Made by a program: the position numbers and the translations under genes. The notes beneath the pieces were generated by a model. That model was not told the origin of the DNA and made no database searches. It saw only the letters and a list, made by a program, of their open reading frames with translations. 64,000 nt of DNA. Origin: Planococcus sp. APC 4015. Lineage in GTDB: Bacteria; Actinomycetota; Actinomycetes; Actinomycetales; Microbacteriaceae. Within the stretch, counting starts at the first letter, position 1. Each line of letters starts with the position of its first letter. Location: assembly GCA_030407505.1 (NCBI GenBank), contig JASDDH010000009.1, forward strand, positions 12,948-76,947, written 5' to 3'. This document shows positions 33,411 to 42,881 of this stretch, in pieces.

Positions 33411-34663
33411 GGTCGCCTCCGGGGGAGCACGATCTCGAACGCGGTCGGGTCGTCGCGCATCTCGATCGAGCCCCGCGAGCCGTCGACGATGGACCGCACC
33501 AGGGCGAGCCCGACCCCTCGGCCGTCGGCGCCCGCGGGCTTGGTCGAGAACCCGTGCTCGAACACCCGCTCGCGCAGGGCCGCGGGCACGCCCTCGCCGC
33601 TGTCCGAAACCGCGATCCGCAGGTCGGCGCCGGCCGAGGTGAACGCGACGCGCACCCAGCGGGGCGGCTCGCCCGCCGCGGCCGCGTCGAGGGCGTTGTC
33701 GATGAGGTTGCCGACGACCGACACCGCGTCGACGGGGGAGAGGATGCTGCGCGGGGCAGCCGGGTCGATGTCGGCGCTCCACTCGATGCCGCGCTCGCGC
33801 GCCTGGGCGGCCTTGCCGAGCAGGAGGGCCCCGACGGTGGGGTCGCCGTCGCGCCGCGCGGCCACCTGGTCCACGAGCGCCTGGCTCTGCCGGGACGTCT
33901 CGGTGAGGATCTCGATCGCCTCGGGGGTGCGGCCGAGCTCGAGCAGCGACACGGCCGTGTGCATGCGGTTGCCGTGCTCATGGGTCTGCGCGCGCAGGGC
34001 TTCGCCGAGCGTGCGGATCGACTCGTACGAGGCGACGGCGTCGCGGATGCTGCCCGCCGGCAGGTCGCCCGCCACGCGGCGGGTGGTGCGCCGGGCGAGC
34101 AGGGCGCCGGCGACGCCCGCGGCGAGGATGGCCAGGGCGATCGCGACCACGGCCGGCAGACGCGGCACGAGCTCGTTCGCGATGCTGCCCAGAGTCACTC
34201 CGACCGATACCCACCCGACGACCTCTCCGTCGTCGAGCACGGGGACGATCGTGCGCACGGACGGCCCGAGCGTGCCCCCGTACTCCTCGGTGAGCGCGGC
34301 CGCGGATGACGGGATCGTCCCGATGTAGGTCTTGCCGATCTCGGCGGGGTCGCGGTGGCTGACACGCGTGCCGTCGGGGGTCATGATCGTCACGAAGTCG
34401 ACGCCCGCCGAGGCCATCACGTCGACCGCGACCGGCTGCAGCAGGTCCGTCGCGTCATCCGTCCCCAGCGCGTCGGCCACCTGGGGCACCGCGGCCAGCG
34501 AGCCGGCGACGGCCGCGGTGACCTCCTCCGCCTCGGAGCGCTCCGATCGCTGGGCGTCGAGCACGAGCACGGCGGCGAGCACCGCGACGAGCACGACGGC
34601 GGCCGCGACGACGATCAGGAAGACACGGGATGCCGCACTCCCACCGCGAGCAGCATCGCTCAT
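33407..34663 (-). CDS. Sensor histidine kinase, CitA/DcuS type
   Basis: A 418-residue membrane kinase. Two membrane helices (about 12-34 and 165-187) bound an extracellular PDC-like sensor with VDFVTIMTPDGTRVSHRDP, typical of dicarboxylate sensors. The cytoplasmic PAS region seems absent or very short. The Spo0B-like dimer helix has the phospho-His in THEHGNRMHT, followed by GNLIDNALDAA (N box), DSGEGVP and GRGVGLALV (ATP site). ATG 34663 has AGGAGG directly upstream. Co-translated with the response regulator. Confidence 0.9.
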   Translation of the reverse strand: MSDAARGGSAASRVFLIVVAAAVVLVAVLAAVLVLDAQRSERSEAEEVTAAVAGSLAAVPQVADALGTDDATDLLQPVAVDVMASAGVDFVTIMTPDGTRVSHRDPAEIGKTYIGTIPSSAAALTEEYGGTLGPSVRTIVPVLDDGEVVGWVSVGVTLGSIANELVPRLPAVVAIALAILAAGVAGALLARRTTRRVAGDLPAGSIRDAVASYESIRTLGEALRAQTHEHGNRMHTAVSLLELGRTPEAIEILTETSRQSQALVDQVAARRDGDPTVGALLLGKAAQARERGIEWSADIDPAAPRSILSPVDAVSVVGNLIDNALDAAAAGEPPRWVRVAFTSAGADLRIAVSDSGEGVPAALRERVFEHGFSTKPAGADGRGVGLALVRSIVDGSRGSIEMRDDPTAFEIVLPRRRP

Positions 34664-34805
34664 CCGTCCTCCTCGTTCGGGTGCCGGCGGCATCCGCGAC
34701 CAATACGACCACAAATCGCCGCGCGGAGCCACGCGGCGCACTCTGATGTCACGGCCATCGACGGCCGGCATCCGGACGACGACCGTCCGCTGACTGGAGG
34801 CGACG

Positions 34806-36263
34806 ATGGCTCTCTCAACCCGCACGACATCCTTCAAGCTCCCCGGCTACAACTGGCGCCGCGGAAAGCAGGCCTGGGACAAGCACACGTGGCTGTACGT
34901 CGCGGTGATCCTCGCCGTCGTCCTCGGCGCGGCGGTCGGGCTCATCTGGCCGACGTTCGCCGAGGGGCTGGAGCCCATCGGCAAGGCGTTCGTCAACCTC
35001 ATCAAGATGATGATCGCGCCGATCATCTTCTGCACGATCGTGGTCGGCGTCGGATCGATCGCGAAGGCGGCGACCGTCGGCAAGATCGGCGGGCTGGCGC
35101 TGCTCTACTTCATGATCATGACCACGTTCGCCCTGTTCATCGGGCTGGTCGTCGGCAACATCATCCACCCCGGTGAGGGACTCGACATGTCGAGCTCCAC
35201 GTACGACACGACCAATGTCGAGGCCAAGACCACGACCGAGTTCATCATGGGCATCATCCCGACGACGTTCTTCTCGGCCTTCACCGGCGAGAGCGTGCTG
35301 CAGGTGCTGTTCATCGCACTGCTGGTCGGATTCGCACTGCAGGGTCTCGGAAAGCGCGGCGAGCCGATCATGTTCGCCGTCAAGCAGCTGCAGGTGCTCG
35401 TGTTCCGCATCCTCGGGATGATCCTGTGGCTCGCCCCGATCGGCGCCTTCGGCGCGATCGCCGCGGTCGTCGGCAAGACCGGGTTCTCGGCCATCATCAG
35501 CCTCGGCGTCTTGATGATCGCCTTCTACATCACGTGCGCACTGTTCATCTTCGCGATCCTCGGAACCCTGCTCTACGCCGTCGCGCGCATCAACATCCTG
35601 AGCCTGATGAAGTACCTCGGACGCGAGTACCTGCTGATCGTCGGCACGTCGTCGTCCGAGTCCGCGCTCCCGCGCCTCATCGCCAAGATGGAGCACCTGG
35701 GCGTCTCGAAGCCCGTCGTGGGCATCACCGTGCCGACGGGTTACTCGTTCAACCTGGACGGGACCGCGATCTACCTCACGATGGCGTCGCTGTTCATCGC
35801 GGCCGGCATGGGCACGCCGATGTCGATCCCCGAGCAGATCGGCCTGCTGGTGTTCATGGTCGTCGCCTCCAAGGGCGCCGCAGGCGTCACCGGTGCCGGG
35901 CTGGCGACGCTCGCGGGCGGACTGCAGGCGTTCCGCCCCGACCTCGTCAACGGGGTCGGCGTGATCGTCGGCATCGACCGCTTCATGTCCGAGGGTCGTG
36001 CGGTCACCAACTTCACCGGCAACGCCGTGGCCACGGTGCTGATCGGCACGTGGGTGAAGGAGTTCGACAAGGAGCAGGCGCGGGCGGTCCTCGCGGGCAC
36101 GCGTCCGTTCGACGAGTCGACCATGACCGGCGACGGTCACGACGGCATGTCGACGAGCACGGATGCCGTCGGCACGGTGGGTCTCGAGGAGGCCGCGGTC
36201 GCCGAGGCCGAGGCCAAGGAGCAGCGCGCCCGCGACCGGGACGCCGCGATCCTCAACCGCTGA
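34806..36263 (+). CDS. dctA: Dicarboxylate/amino acid:cation symporter (DctA family)
   Basis: A 485-residue DAACS transporter with eight helices and two re-entrant loops. Signature regions are GTSSSESALPRLIAKME (serine-rich loop), TGYSFNLDGTAIYLTMASLF and FTGNAVATVLIG. Family members take up succinate, fumarate and malate with protons or sodium. It is divergent from a CitA/DcuS-type kinase-regulator pair across 142 bases, which supports dicarboxylates as substrates and induction by that system. A long acidic and Ala-rich C-terminal tail (about 440-485) is present. GGAGG precedes the ATG. Confidence 0.92.
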   Translation: MALSTRTTSFKLPGYNWRRGKQAWDKHTWLYVAVILAVVLGAAVGLIWPTFAEGLEPIGKAFVNLIKMMIAPIIFCTIVVGVGSIAKAATVGKIGGLALLYFMIMTTFALFIGLVVGNIIHPGEGLDMSSSTYDTTNVEAKTTTEFIMGIIPTTFFSAFTGESVLQVLFIALLVGFALQGLGKRGEPIMFAVKQLQVLVFRILGMILWLAPIGAFGAIAAVVGKTGFSAIISLGVLMIAFYITCALFIFAILGTLLYAVARINILSLMKYLGREYLLIVGTSSSESALPRLIAKMEHLGVSKPVVGITVPTGYSFNLDGTAIYLTMASLFIAAGMGTPMSIPEQIGLLVFMVVASKGAAGVTGAGLATLAGGLQAFRPDLVNGVGVIVGIDRFMSEGRAVTNFTGNAVATVLIGTWVKEFDKEQARAVLAGTRPFDESTMTGDGHDGMSTSTDAVGTVGLEEAAVAEAEAKEQRARDRDAAILNR

Positions 36264-36266
36264 GAC

Positions 36267-36310
36267 GCACGCCGAAGGGCCCGACCTCACGGTCGGGCCC
36301 TTCGGCGTGC
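36267..36310 (+). terminator. Terminator of dctA
   Basis: A perfect 20-bp stem, 36267-36286 with 36291-36310, around the loop TCAC. It lies between the convergent dctA and DUF5302 genes and probably serves both. Confidence 0.9.
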
Positions 36311-36320
36311 GGAGGAGTGT

Positions 36321-36497
36321 TCAGCCGGTCTTGCGGCGGAACTCGCGCTTGGTGGCGGCCCCGTGCGTGCCGTGCACGGCGGAGTCGCCGTCCAGGTGGG
36401 CTTCCCCGTCGCGGTGGTGCGCGTTCTTCTTGTCGAGCGCCTCCTTGAACTTGCGCTTCATCTCGTCAGAGGCGGCGGACTTGTCTTCGGTACTCAT
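36321..36497 (-). CDS. DUF5302 small protein
   Basis: A 58-residue, highly charged protein with EMKRKFKEALDKKNAHHRDG and a C-terminal FRRKTG, matching the DUF5302 family of small actinobacterial proteins. Predicted to be helical and soluble. The function is unknown. The start ATG 36497 is chosen because the conserved part begins there; the frame is open further upstream without similarity. Confidence 0.8.
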   Translation of the reverse strand: MSTEDKSAASDEMKRKFKEALDKKNAHHRDGEAHLDGDSAVHGTHGAATKREFRRKTG

Positions 36498-36555
36498 GCC
36501 CCCACTTTCGCACGGGGCGGCCCGGGGCGCCAGCAATAGGGCTCGGGGGGAGGCC

Positions 36556-36809
36556 ACTGGTAGGCTTGTGCGGGTTGCCTCCGGGCATCCGCTCACAAGT
36601 ACATGAGCTCAGGGAGCAGGCCGGCAGGATGCTGGTCCCCTGTGGTGGTCTCCCCGTCGCCGATCTCGCCATCTGCGACGGGTGGACCTCCACTGGTGGC
36701 CAGCGCAAGCGCATCATCCGTTCGTGCTGAAATCTGCCTGTTCCTGCTCCTTCGCGAAACCTCGCGCGCCACACGGGCACGCGAGGAAAAACAAAGAAGG
36801 AGAGACCTC
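36556..36809 (+). ncRNA. Structured pnp leader, possibly the Actino-pnp element
   Basis: A -10 TAGGCT near 36560 implies a leader of about 240 nt. Its main feature is a long hairpin: GTGG-t-GGTC-t-CCCGTCGC (36642-36660) pairs with GCGACGGG-t-GACC-t-CCAC (36675-36693). The Actino-pnp RNA motif is known from leaders of actinobacterial pnp genes; position and the presence of a long hairpin agree, but I could not compare the consensus. Such a stem may be an RNase III site for PNPase autoregulation. Confidence 0.5.
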
Positions 36810-39104
36810 TTGGAAGGTCCTGAAATCACCGCCGCTGAAGCCGTTCTCGACAACGGCCGTTTCGGCACCCGCACTGTCCGCTTCGAAACCGGTCGTCTCG
36901 CGCAGCAGGCTCAGGGAGCCGTCGCCGCGTACCTCGACGAGGAGACGATGCTCCTCTCGGCCACCAGCGCCGGCAAGCACCCGCGTGAAGGATTCGACTT
37001 CTTCCCGCTGACGGTCGACGTCGAAGAGCGCTCGTACGCCGCAGGCAAGATCCCCGGCTCGTTCTTCCGCCGCGAGGGTCGCCCCTCGACCGAGGCCATC
37101 CTCGTGTGCCGCCTCATCGACCGCCCGCTGCGCCCGTCGTTCGTCGACGGCCTCCGCAACGAGGTGCAGATCGTGATCACCGTCATGTCGATCGCCCCGG
37201 GCGAGTTCTACGACGCGCTCGCGATCAACGCGGCATCGCTGTCGACCCAGATCTCGGGTCTGCCGTTCTCCGGCCCCATCGCCGGTGTGCGCCTCGCGCT
37301 CATCCCGGGTCACGGTGACACCGCCGACCAGTGGATCGCGTTCCCGACCGTCACCCAGCTCGAAGAGGCCGTGTTCGACCTCATCGTGGCCGGTCGCGTC
37401 ATCACCGATGCCTCGGGCAACGACGACGTCGCGATCATGATGGTCGAAGCCGAAGCCACCGAAGGCTCGTGGAACCTCATCAAGGGCGGCGCCACCAAGC
37501 CCAACGAGCAGGTCGTCGCCGAGGGTCTCGAAGCGGCCAAGCCGTTCATCAAGCAGCTCGTCGACGCGCAGAACGTCGTCGCGAGCACCGCCGCGAAGCC
37601 CGTCAAGGACTTCCCGGTGTTCCTGCCCTACAGCCAGGAGACCTACGACTTCGTCGCGCACCGCGCATACGACGCGCTCGTGCCGGTCTACCAGATCGCA
37701 GACAAGCAGGACCGCCAGGACGCCGACGACGAGATCAAGGCCGGCGTCAAGGCGGAACTCCTCGCCGCCGTCGAGTCGGGTGAGCTGCCCGCCGTCGCGA
37801 CGCTCGAGTTCTCGGCCGCCTACAAGTCCGTCACCAAGACGATCGTGCGCGGTCGCATCCTGGCGGAGGGCGTCCGCATGGACGGCCGCGGGCTTGCCGA
37901 CATCCGTCCGCTCGACGCCGAGGTGCAGGTCATCCCGCGCGTCCACGGTTCGGCGATCTTCCAGCGCGGCGAGACCCAGATCCTGGGTGTCACCACGCTG
38001 AACATGCTCAAGATGGAGCAGCAGATCGACTCGCTGTCGCCCGTCACGCACAAGCGCTACATGCACCACTACAACTTCCCGCCGTATTCGACCGGTGAGA
38101 CCGGTCGCGTGGGCAGCCCCAAGCGTCGCGAGATCGGGCACGGCTTCCTGGCCGAGCGCGCGCTCGTGCCGGTGCTGCCGAGCCGCGAGGAGTTCCCGTA
38201 CGCGATCCGCCAGGTGTCCGAGGCTCTCGGTTCCAACGGCTCGACGTCGATGGGCTCGGTCTGCGCCTCGACACTGTCGCTCCTCAACGCCGGTGTGCCG
38301 CTGCGCGCAGCGGTCGCGGGCATCGCGATGGGCCTGGTCACCGACGAGGTCGACGGCCAGACGCGCTACGCCGCGCTGACCGACATCCTCGGTGCCGAAG
38401 ACGCGCTGGGCGACATGGACTTCAAGGTCGCCGGTACGAGCGAGTTCGTCACGGCGATCCAGCTCGACACCAAGCTCGACGGCATCCCGACGTCGGTGCT
38501 CACCGCAGCGCTCCAGCAGGCACGCGAGGCACGCCTCACGATCCTGAACGTCCTCAACGAGGCGATCGACGGACCCGACGAGATGGCGCCCACGGCTCCG
38601 CGCGTGATCAGCGTGCAGATCCCGGTCGACAAGATCGGCGAGCTCATCGGACCCAAGGGCAAGACGATCAACGCGATCCAGGACGAGACCGGCGCCCAGA
38701 TCTCGATCGAGGAGGACGGCACCGTCTACATCGGCGCGACCGACGGCCCCTCGGCCGAGGCCGCCCGTGCCCAGGTCAACGCGATCGCGAACCCGACGAA
38801 CCCCGAGGTGGGCGAGCAGTTCCTCGGAACCGTCGTCAAGATCGCGACGTTCGGCGCGTTCGTCTCGCTGCTTCCGGGCAAGGACGGACTCCTGCACGTC
38901 AGCGAGGTCCGCAAGCTCGCCGGTGGCAAGCGTGTCGAGAACGTCGAAGACGTGCTCGGCGTCGGCCAGAAGATCCTCGTGAAGATCACGAAGATCGATG
39001 ACCGCGGCAAGCTCTCGCTCGAGCCCGTCGTCGAAGAGGCTGCTGACCAGCAGGGCTCCGCGGCGGCCAGCGAGGGTCCCGGAGACGCTCCCGTCGAAGG
39101 CTGA
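36810..39104 (+). CDS. pnp: Polyribonucleotide nucleotidyltransferase
   Basis: A 764-residue PNPase that degrades RNA 3' to 5' with phosphate. Two RNase PH-like domains (about 10-240 and 335-560) flank a helical domain. [10 protein letters not shown] and the catalytic-site [18 protein letters not shown] are present. A KH domain ([20 protein letters not shown]) and an S1 domain ([20 protein letters not shown]) follow. Start is TTG 36810, chosen because AAGAAGGAGAG lies 5 bases upstream and conservation begins there. Usually an rpsO neighbour, here separated from it. Confidence 0.96.
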   Translation: MEGPEITAAEAVLDNGRFGTRTVRFETGRLAQQAQGAVAAYLDEETMLLSATSAGKHPREGFDFFPLTVDVEERSYAAGKIPGSFFRREGRPSTEAILVCRLIDRPLRPSFVDGLRNEVQIVITVMSIAPGEFYDALAINAASLSTQISGLPFSGPIAGVRLALIPGHGDTADQWIAFPTVTQLEEAVFDLIVAGRVITDASGNDDVAIMMVEAEATEGSWNLIKGGATKPNEQVVAEGLEAAKPFIKQLVDAQNVVASTAAKPVKDFPVFLPYSQETYDFVAHRAYDALVPVYQIADKQDRQDADDEIKAGVKAELLAAVESGELPAVATLEFSAAYKSVTKTIVRGRILAEGVRMDGRGLADIRPLDAEVQVIPRVHGSAIFQRGETQILGVTTLNMLKMEQQIDSLSPVTHKRYMHHYNFPPYSTGETGRVGSPKRREIGHGFLAERALVPVLPSREEFPYAIRQVSEALGSNGSTSMGSVCASTLSLLNAGVPLRAAVAGIAMGLVTDEVDGQTRYAALTDILGAEDALGDMDFKVAGTSEFVTAIQLDTKLDGIPTSVLTAALQQAREARLTILNVLNEAIDGPDEMAPTAPRVISVQIPVDKIGELIGPKGKTINAIQDETGAQISIEEDGTVYIGATDGPSAEAARAQVNAIANPTNPEVGEQFLGTVVKIATFGAFVSLLPGKDGLLHVSEVRKLAGGKRVENVEDVLGVGQKILVKITKIDDRGKLSLEPVVEEAADQQGSAAASEGPGDAPVEG

Positions 39105-39121
39105 TCCAGCCCGTCGATTCG

Positions 39122-39154
39122 CGGATGCCCGTCCCCTTGTGGGGCGGGCATCCG
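39122..39154 (+). terminator. Terminator of pnp
   Basis: CGGATGCCCG (39122-39131), a bulged T, CCCC, loop TTGT, GGGG and CGGGCATCCG (39145-39154) form a stem of 14 bp, then TCATT. The stem contains the heptamer GGATGCC and its inverse. Confidence 0.85.
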
Positions 39155-39343
39155 TCATTCCGGCAGATCCGGGTCGTGCTGGCGCCAGCGGCCCGTGATG
39201 AAAGCGTTATGCAATGTTTACCGACAGGATGCCTGTCCTCACAGTCGCGTCGGTGGTCTGGCTTACCCTGTGAGTACGTGCCGGGGGGCGCGTGCGAAAA
39301 GCATCACGAGGATCCTCACCGGATCCGCGTGAGGGGGTGAAGC

Positions 39344-40375
39344 ATGAGCGTATTCGGCGTAGGCGCGGCCATCGCGTCCGGCGGAGCACGGGGCACCGTG
39401 CCGTTCGTGCATCCGTCCGCCCCGATCCCCGTCCAGGGCCCGCCGCTCGGGCAGGGCGTGCGCGTCGCTCTGGGCGAATCCGGCATGAGCGTCTTCCCGC
39501 TGATCCTCGGCGGTGCCGAGTTCGGCTGGAACGTCGACCTCGAATCGAGCCACGAGATCCTCGACGCCTACGTCGAGCTGGGCGGCAATGTCGTGCACAC
39601 CGCCGACCGCTTCGCCGGCGGACGCAGCGAGCACATCATCGGCCAGTGGATGCACTCGCGCGGACTCCGCGATGACATCGTGATGGCCGTCCGCGTGGGC
39701 GGGCACCCCGACAACCCGGGGCTCGGGCCGGTGAGCCTCGTGCGTGCGGTCGAAGCCTCGCTCATCCGGCTGCGCACCGACCACATCGACGTGCTCTACC
39801 TCGACGCCACCGCAGACAGCACGACGGCACTCGAAGACACCCTCGCCACCGCCGAGTGGCTCGTCGAATCCGGCAAGGTGCGGGCGCTCGGCGCCATCGG
39901 CTACACGGCCGCGCAACTCGTCGAGGCGCGGATCTTCTCGTCGGCGGGCTTCCCGCGCATCACGGTGCTCGACGTCCCGTTCAACGTGGTGCGCCGGCAC
40001 GAGTTCGACAACGACCTGCGCCTCGTCGCCGGTGCGCAGAGCATGGCCGTAACTCCGTCGCACGCGCTCGAGCACGGCTTCCTGGCCGGTCGGCAGCGCA
40101 CCCGGTCGCGGGGCACCCTCTCGGTGCGCGGAGCGCAGATCGCCGCCAATCTCAACCGTCGAGGCAGTCGCACGCTGCGGGCTCTGGACTCCGTCGGCTC
40201 CGAGCTCGGCGTGCCCGATGCGGCGGTCGCCGTGGCCTGGCTGCTGTCGCAGCGCCTCGTCACCGCGCCCATCGTCAACGCCTACGCACCCGAGCACGTC
40301 GAGGAGCTCGTTCAGGGCGTCGGAGTCCGGCTGAGCCGCGCCCAGCTCGCCGACATCGCTCGCGCGGCCGAGTGA
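39344..40375 (+). CDS. Aldo/keto reductase-fold protein lacking the catalytic tetrad
   Basis: A 343-residue AKR TIM barrel. The fold is clear: ILGGAEFGW, GGRSEHIIGQWM, SLVRAVEASLIRLRTDHIDV and SGKVRALGAIGYTAAQL align with ordinary members. All four catalytic positions differ. HTADRF replaces DTADxY (Asp to His, Tyr to Phe). AVRVGG replaces ATKVG (Lys to Arg). YLD replaces the QxH of the barrel's fourth strand (His to Asp). It is therefore unlikely to be an ordinary reductase and may bind cofactor or act as a scaffold. About 45 extra residues precede the barrel. It lies alone after pnp. Confidence 0.85.
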   Translation: MSVFGVGAAIASGGARGTVPFVHPSAPIPVQGPPLGQGVRVALGESGMSVFPLILGGAEFGWNVDLESSHEILDAYVELGGNVVHTADRFAGGRSEHIIGQWMHSRGLRDDIVMAVRVGGHPDNPGLGPVSLVRAVEASLIRLRTDHIDVLYLDATADSTTALEDTLATAEWLVESGKVRALGAIGYTAAQLVEARIFSSAGFPRITVLDVPFNVVRRHEFDNDLRLVAGAQSMAVTPSHALEHGFLAGRQRTRSRGTLSVRGAQIAANLNRRGSRTLRALDSVGSELGVPDAAVAVAWLLSQRLVTAPIVNAYAPEHVEELVQGVGVRLSRAQLADIARAAE

Positions 40376-40466
40376 GCGGGCGCCCCGTCGGGGCGTCGGA
40401 GCCGTGACGTAGGGTGGAAGAGCGCCTCCCGGTGGGGCGCCGACATCCCCCGACGAAGTGAGCAGC

Positions 40467-41069
40467 GTGACGCACTACATCTACCTCGTGCGGCACGGCG
40501 AGCATCAGGATGCCGAGCACGGACTCACCGACGGGCCCCTGTCACCCCGCGGGCGCCGGCAGGCAGCGCTCCTGGCCGATCGGCTGTCGGGCGTCCCGTT
40601 CGACGCCGTGTGGCACTCGCCGCTCATGCGCGCGTCCGAGACCGCCAGCGCCGTCGCCGAGCGCATGCCGTCCCTGTCGCCGCAGCCGTCGGCGCTGCTG
40701 TTCGACTGCGTGCCGACGGGCATGACCGACGAGACTCCCGGCGTGTTCGAGCCGTTCTTCGGCAGCGTGACCGAGGCCGAGGTGGACGCCGGCCGGGCGC
40801 AGATGGCCGATGCCATGGCGGAGTTCCTGCAGCGCAAGAGCGGTGACGTCCACGAGCTGCTGATCACCCACAACTTCGTGATCAGCTGGTTCGTCCGAGA
40901 GGTCCTCGAGACTCCGGACTGGAAGTGGATGACCCTCAACCAGGCGAACTGCGGCCTCACCGTGCTCGCGCAGCGACAGGGTCGGCCCTGGACCCTGCTG
41001 GCGCACAACGACCTCGCTCATCTCCCGTTCGAACTGCGCACGGGGCTACCCGAGACGATCCCGGTCTAA
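40467..41069 (+). CDS. Histidine phosphatase family protein
   Basis: A 200-residue phosphoglycerate mutase-like phosphatase. LVRHGEHQ gives the nucleophilic His, SPLMRASETA the second Arg, and LITHNFVISW the C-terminal His. Family members dephosphorylate small metabolites or proteins; the substrate is unknown. GTG 40467 gives the compact start MTHYIYLVRHGE; GTG 40458 in the same frame is an alternative. A -10 TAGGGT near 40411 precedes it. Confidence 0.88.
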   Translation: MTHYIYLVRHGEHQDAEHGLTDGPLSPRGRRQAALLADRLSGVPFDAVWHSPLMRASETASAVAERMPSLSPQPSALLFDCVPTGMTDETPGVFEPFFGSVTEAEVDAGRAQMADAMAEFLQRKSGDVHELLITHNFVISWFVREVLETPDWKWMTLNQANCGLTVLAQRQGRPWTLLAHNDLAHLPFELRTGLPETIPV

Positions 41070-41095
41070 CCGAGCGCCGGCATCCGTCGTCGCGG

Positions 41096-41569
41096 TCAGA
41101 GCAGCTTCGAGTACCACCTCGTCGCGTTCGGGTTGTCGTTGTACGGCTCGATCCCGGTGAATCCGGTGGCGGCGTACAGCGCGGCCGCGGCGGTGAGGGA
41201 GTGGTGCGTGTCGAGCACGAGCTCCTGCGCGCCGAGCTCGCGGGCGTTGCGCTCCAGCTCGGAGATCAGCAGCCGGCCCCAGCCGCGGCCCCGGGTCTCG
41301 GGACGCAGGTAGAGGTGCTTGACCTCGTAGCGTCGGCCGGCAGGTCCGTCGGGAATGAGACGGATGCCGCCGCAGCCGACCGCGGATCCGTCGTCGTCAT
41401 CGACGAACAGGAACACCCCCGCGGGCGGTTCGAAGAGTGCGGGATCGGGGAAGCGCACCGTGTAGACGACGTTCTGGTGGGCGAAGCCGATCTCGCGCGA
41501 CGAGAAGTACTCGGCGAGCAGCTCGTGTGCGTCGGCGGCGTCGGCAGGGGTTTCACGGACTCGGACCAC
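41096..41569 (-). CDS. GNAT family N-acetyltransferase
   Basis: A 157-residue acetyltransferase. The acetyl-CoA loop is RPETRGRGWGRLLISELE near residue 95, preceded by the strand YEVKHLYL, and ALYAATGFTGI near the end is the typical closing motif. The acceptor is unknown. Its GTG start is preceded by TACGCT and six bases (leaderless), divergent from dapB across 56 bases. Confidence 0.88.
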   Translation of the reverse strand: MVRVRETPADAADAHELLAEYFSSREIGFAHQNVVYTVRFPDPALFEPPAGVFLFVDDDDGSAVGCGGIRLIPDGPAGRRYEVKHLYLRPETRGRGWGRLLISELERNARELGAQELVLDTHHSLTAAAALYAATGFTGIEPYNDNPNATRWYSKLL

Positions 41570-41625
41570 CCGACCAGCGTAGGGCGATCGGCGGGTGGGT
41601 CGTGCCCCGTGCCTAGGATGGACGC

Positions 41626-42438
41626 ATGACGACTCGCGTGGCCATCGTCGGCGGCACCGGAAAGCTCGGCGGCATCATCCGCAGCGTCGTCGAGGCCGAA
41701 GACGGCTTCGACGTGGTCGCCGTCCTCTCGTCGGGATCCGACTTCTCGGCCCTCGACGGTGCCGATCTCGTGATCGACGCCTCGACCCCGGCGGTCTCGA
41801 TCGAGGTCGTGCGAGCGGCCGCGCAGCGCGGCATCAACGTGCTCGTCGGCACGTCGGGGTGGTCGGCCGAGCGCATCGCCCAGATGCGACCGATCGTGGA
41901 TGCCGCCGGCACCGGTGCCGTCTTCATCCCCAACTTCTCGCTCGGATCCGTGCTCGGGTCAGCCCTGGCCGCGGCCGCGGCTCCGTTCTTCCCCTCGATC
42001 GAGATCGTCGAGGCCCACCGCGAGAGCAAGGTCGATTCGCCCAGCGGAACGGCGGTGCGAACCGCCGAGCTCATCGCGACCGCCCGGGCAGAGGTGGGCC
42101 CGGTCGAGTCGCCGCACGTCGACCAGCGTGCACGCGGTCAGCAGGTCGCGAGCGTGCCGATCCACTCGCTGAGGCGACCCGGGGTCATCGCGCGGCAGGA
42201 GACCATCCTCGCCGGGGCGGGGGAGTCGCTCACGATCGTGCACGACACCATCGAACCCGCGCTGGCGTACGGCCCCGGCATCCGTCTCGCACTCACCGCG
42301 GCACGCGACGCCTCGGGTGTCGTCGTGGGGCTGGATTCGTTCCTGGACATCGGACTCCGGGTGCACGGCGGGCGGACGAGCCGCCCCGTGGACGAGGGCG
42401 CGGTGCCCGGCCAGGTCGCCCGCACCACCGGAGCGTGA
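41626..42438 (+). CDS. dapB: 4-hydroxy-tetrahydrodipicolinate reductase
   Basis: A 270-residue DapB, the second step specific to diaminopimelate/lysine synthesis. VAIVGGTGKLGG is the dinucleotide loop. EAHRESKVDSPSGTA near residue 130 carries the catalytic His and Lys (EAHxxxK) and the substrate-binding SGT. It is slightly longer than the usual 245-270 range's lower end, with a short C-terminal extension. TAGGAT lies six bases before the ATG (leaderless). It overlaps the next gene by four bases (GTGA). dapA and dapF are also in this window. Confidence 0.95.
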   Translation: MTTRVAIVGGTGKLGGIIRSVVEAEDGFDVVAVLSSGSDFSALDGADLVIDASTPAVSIEVVRAAAQRGINVLVGTSGWSAERIAQMRPIVDAAGTGAVFIPNFSLGSVLGSALAAAAAPFFPSIEIVEAHRESKVDSPSGTAVRTAELIATARAEVGPVESPHVDQRARGQQVASVPIHSLRRPGVIARQETILAGAGESLTIVHDTIEPALAYGPGIRLALTAARDASGVVVGLDSFLDIGLRVHGGRTSRPVDEGAVPGQVARTTGA

Positions 42439-42881
42439 ACGCCCGCATCGGCGTCGCCGTCATGGCGGTGCTGCTCGCCGTCTACATCGTCCTCGTCGGG
42501 CAGCGCGCCTACCTGCTGCTGATCAGCGGCGACACGGTCGGCATCGCGATGGGTGTGGCCCTCGTCGTGCTCCCGCTCATCGCGGTGTGGGCCCTCGCCC
42601 GCGAGCTGTGGTTCGGCGTGCGCGCCGAGCATCTCGGCACCCGCCTCGAACGCGAGGACGCGCTGCCCCGAGACGAGGTCTCGGTGCGCCCGAGCGGACG
42701 GGTGCTGCGCGGAGACGGAGAGGCGGTGTTCCCCACGTATCGGGCTGATGTCGAGGCCCACCCCGACGATTGGGCGGCGTGGTACCGACTCGGTCTCGCC
42801 TACGACGCGGCGGGCGACCGACGCCGCGCCCGCGAGGCGATCCGCCGCGCGATCCGTCTCGAATCGGCATCCCGCCGATAG
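42435..42881 (+). CDS. Membrane protein with TPR-like C-terminus
   Basis: A 148-residue protein with two membrane helices (about 2-26 and 34-55) and a cytoplasmic part ending in DDWAAWYRLGLAYDAAGDRRRAREAIRRAI, one tetratricopeptide-like unit. The GTG start overlaps the dapB stop (GTGA), so it is translated with dapB. Function is unknown; a protein-protein contact role is suggested by the TPR. Confidence 0.82.
   Translation: MNARIGVAVMAVLLAVYIVLVGQRAYLLLISGDTVGIAMGVALVVLPLIAVWALARELWFGVRAEHLGTRLEREDALPRDEVSVRPSGRVLRGDGEAVFPTYRADVEAHPDDWAAWYRLGLAYDAAGDRRRAREAIRRAIRLESASRR

Noticed and set aside
36714..39158. 814-codon reverse-strand open frame opposite pnp
   Set aside because: Composition-driven antisense frame; the forward strand encodes a complete PNPase.
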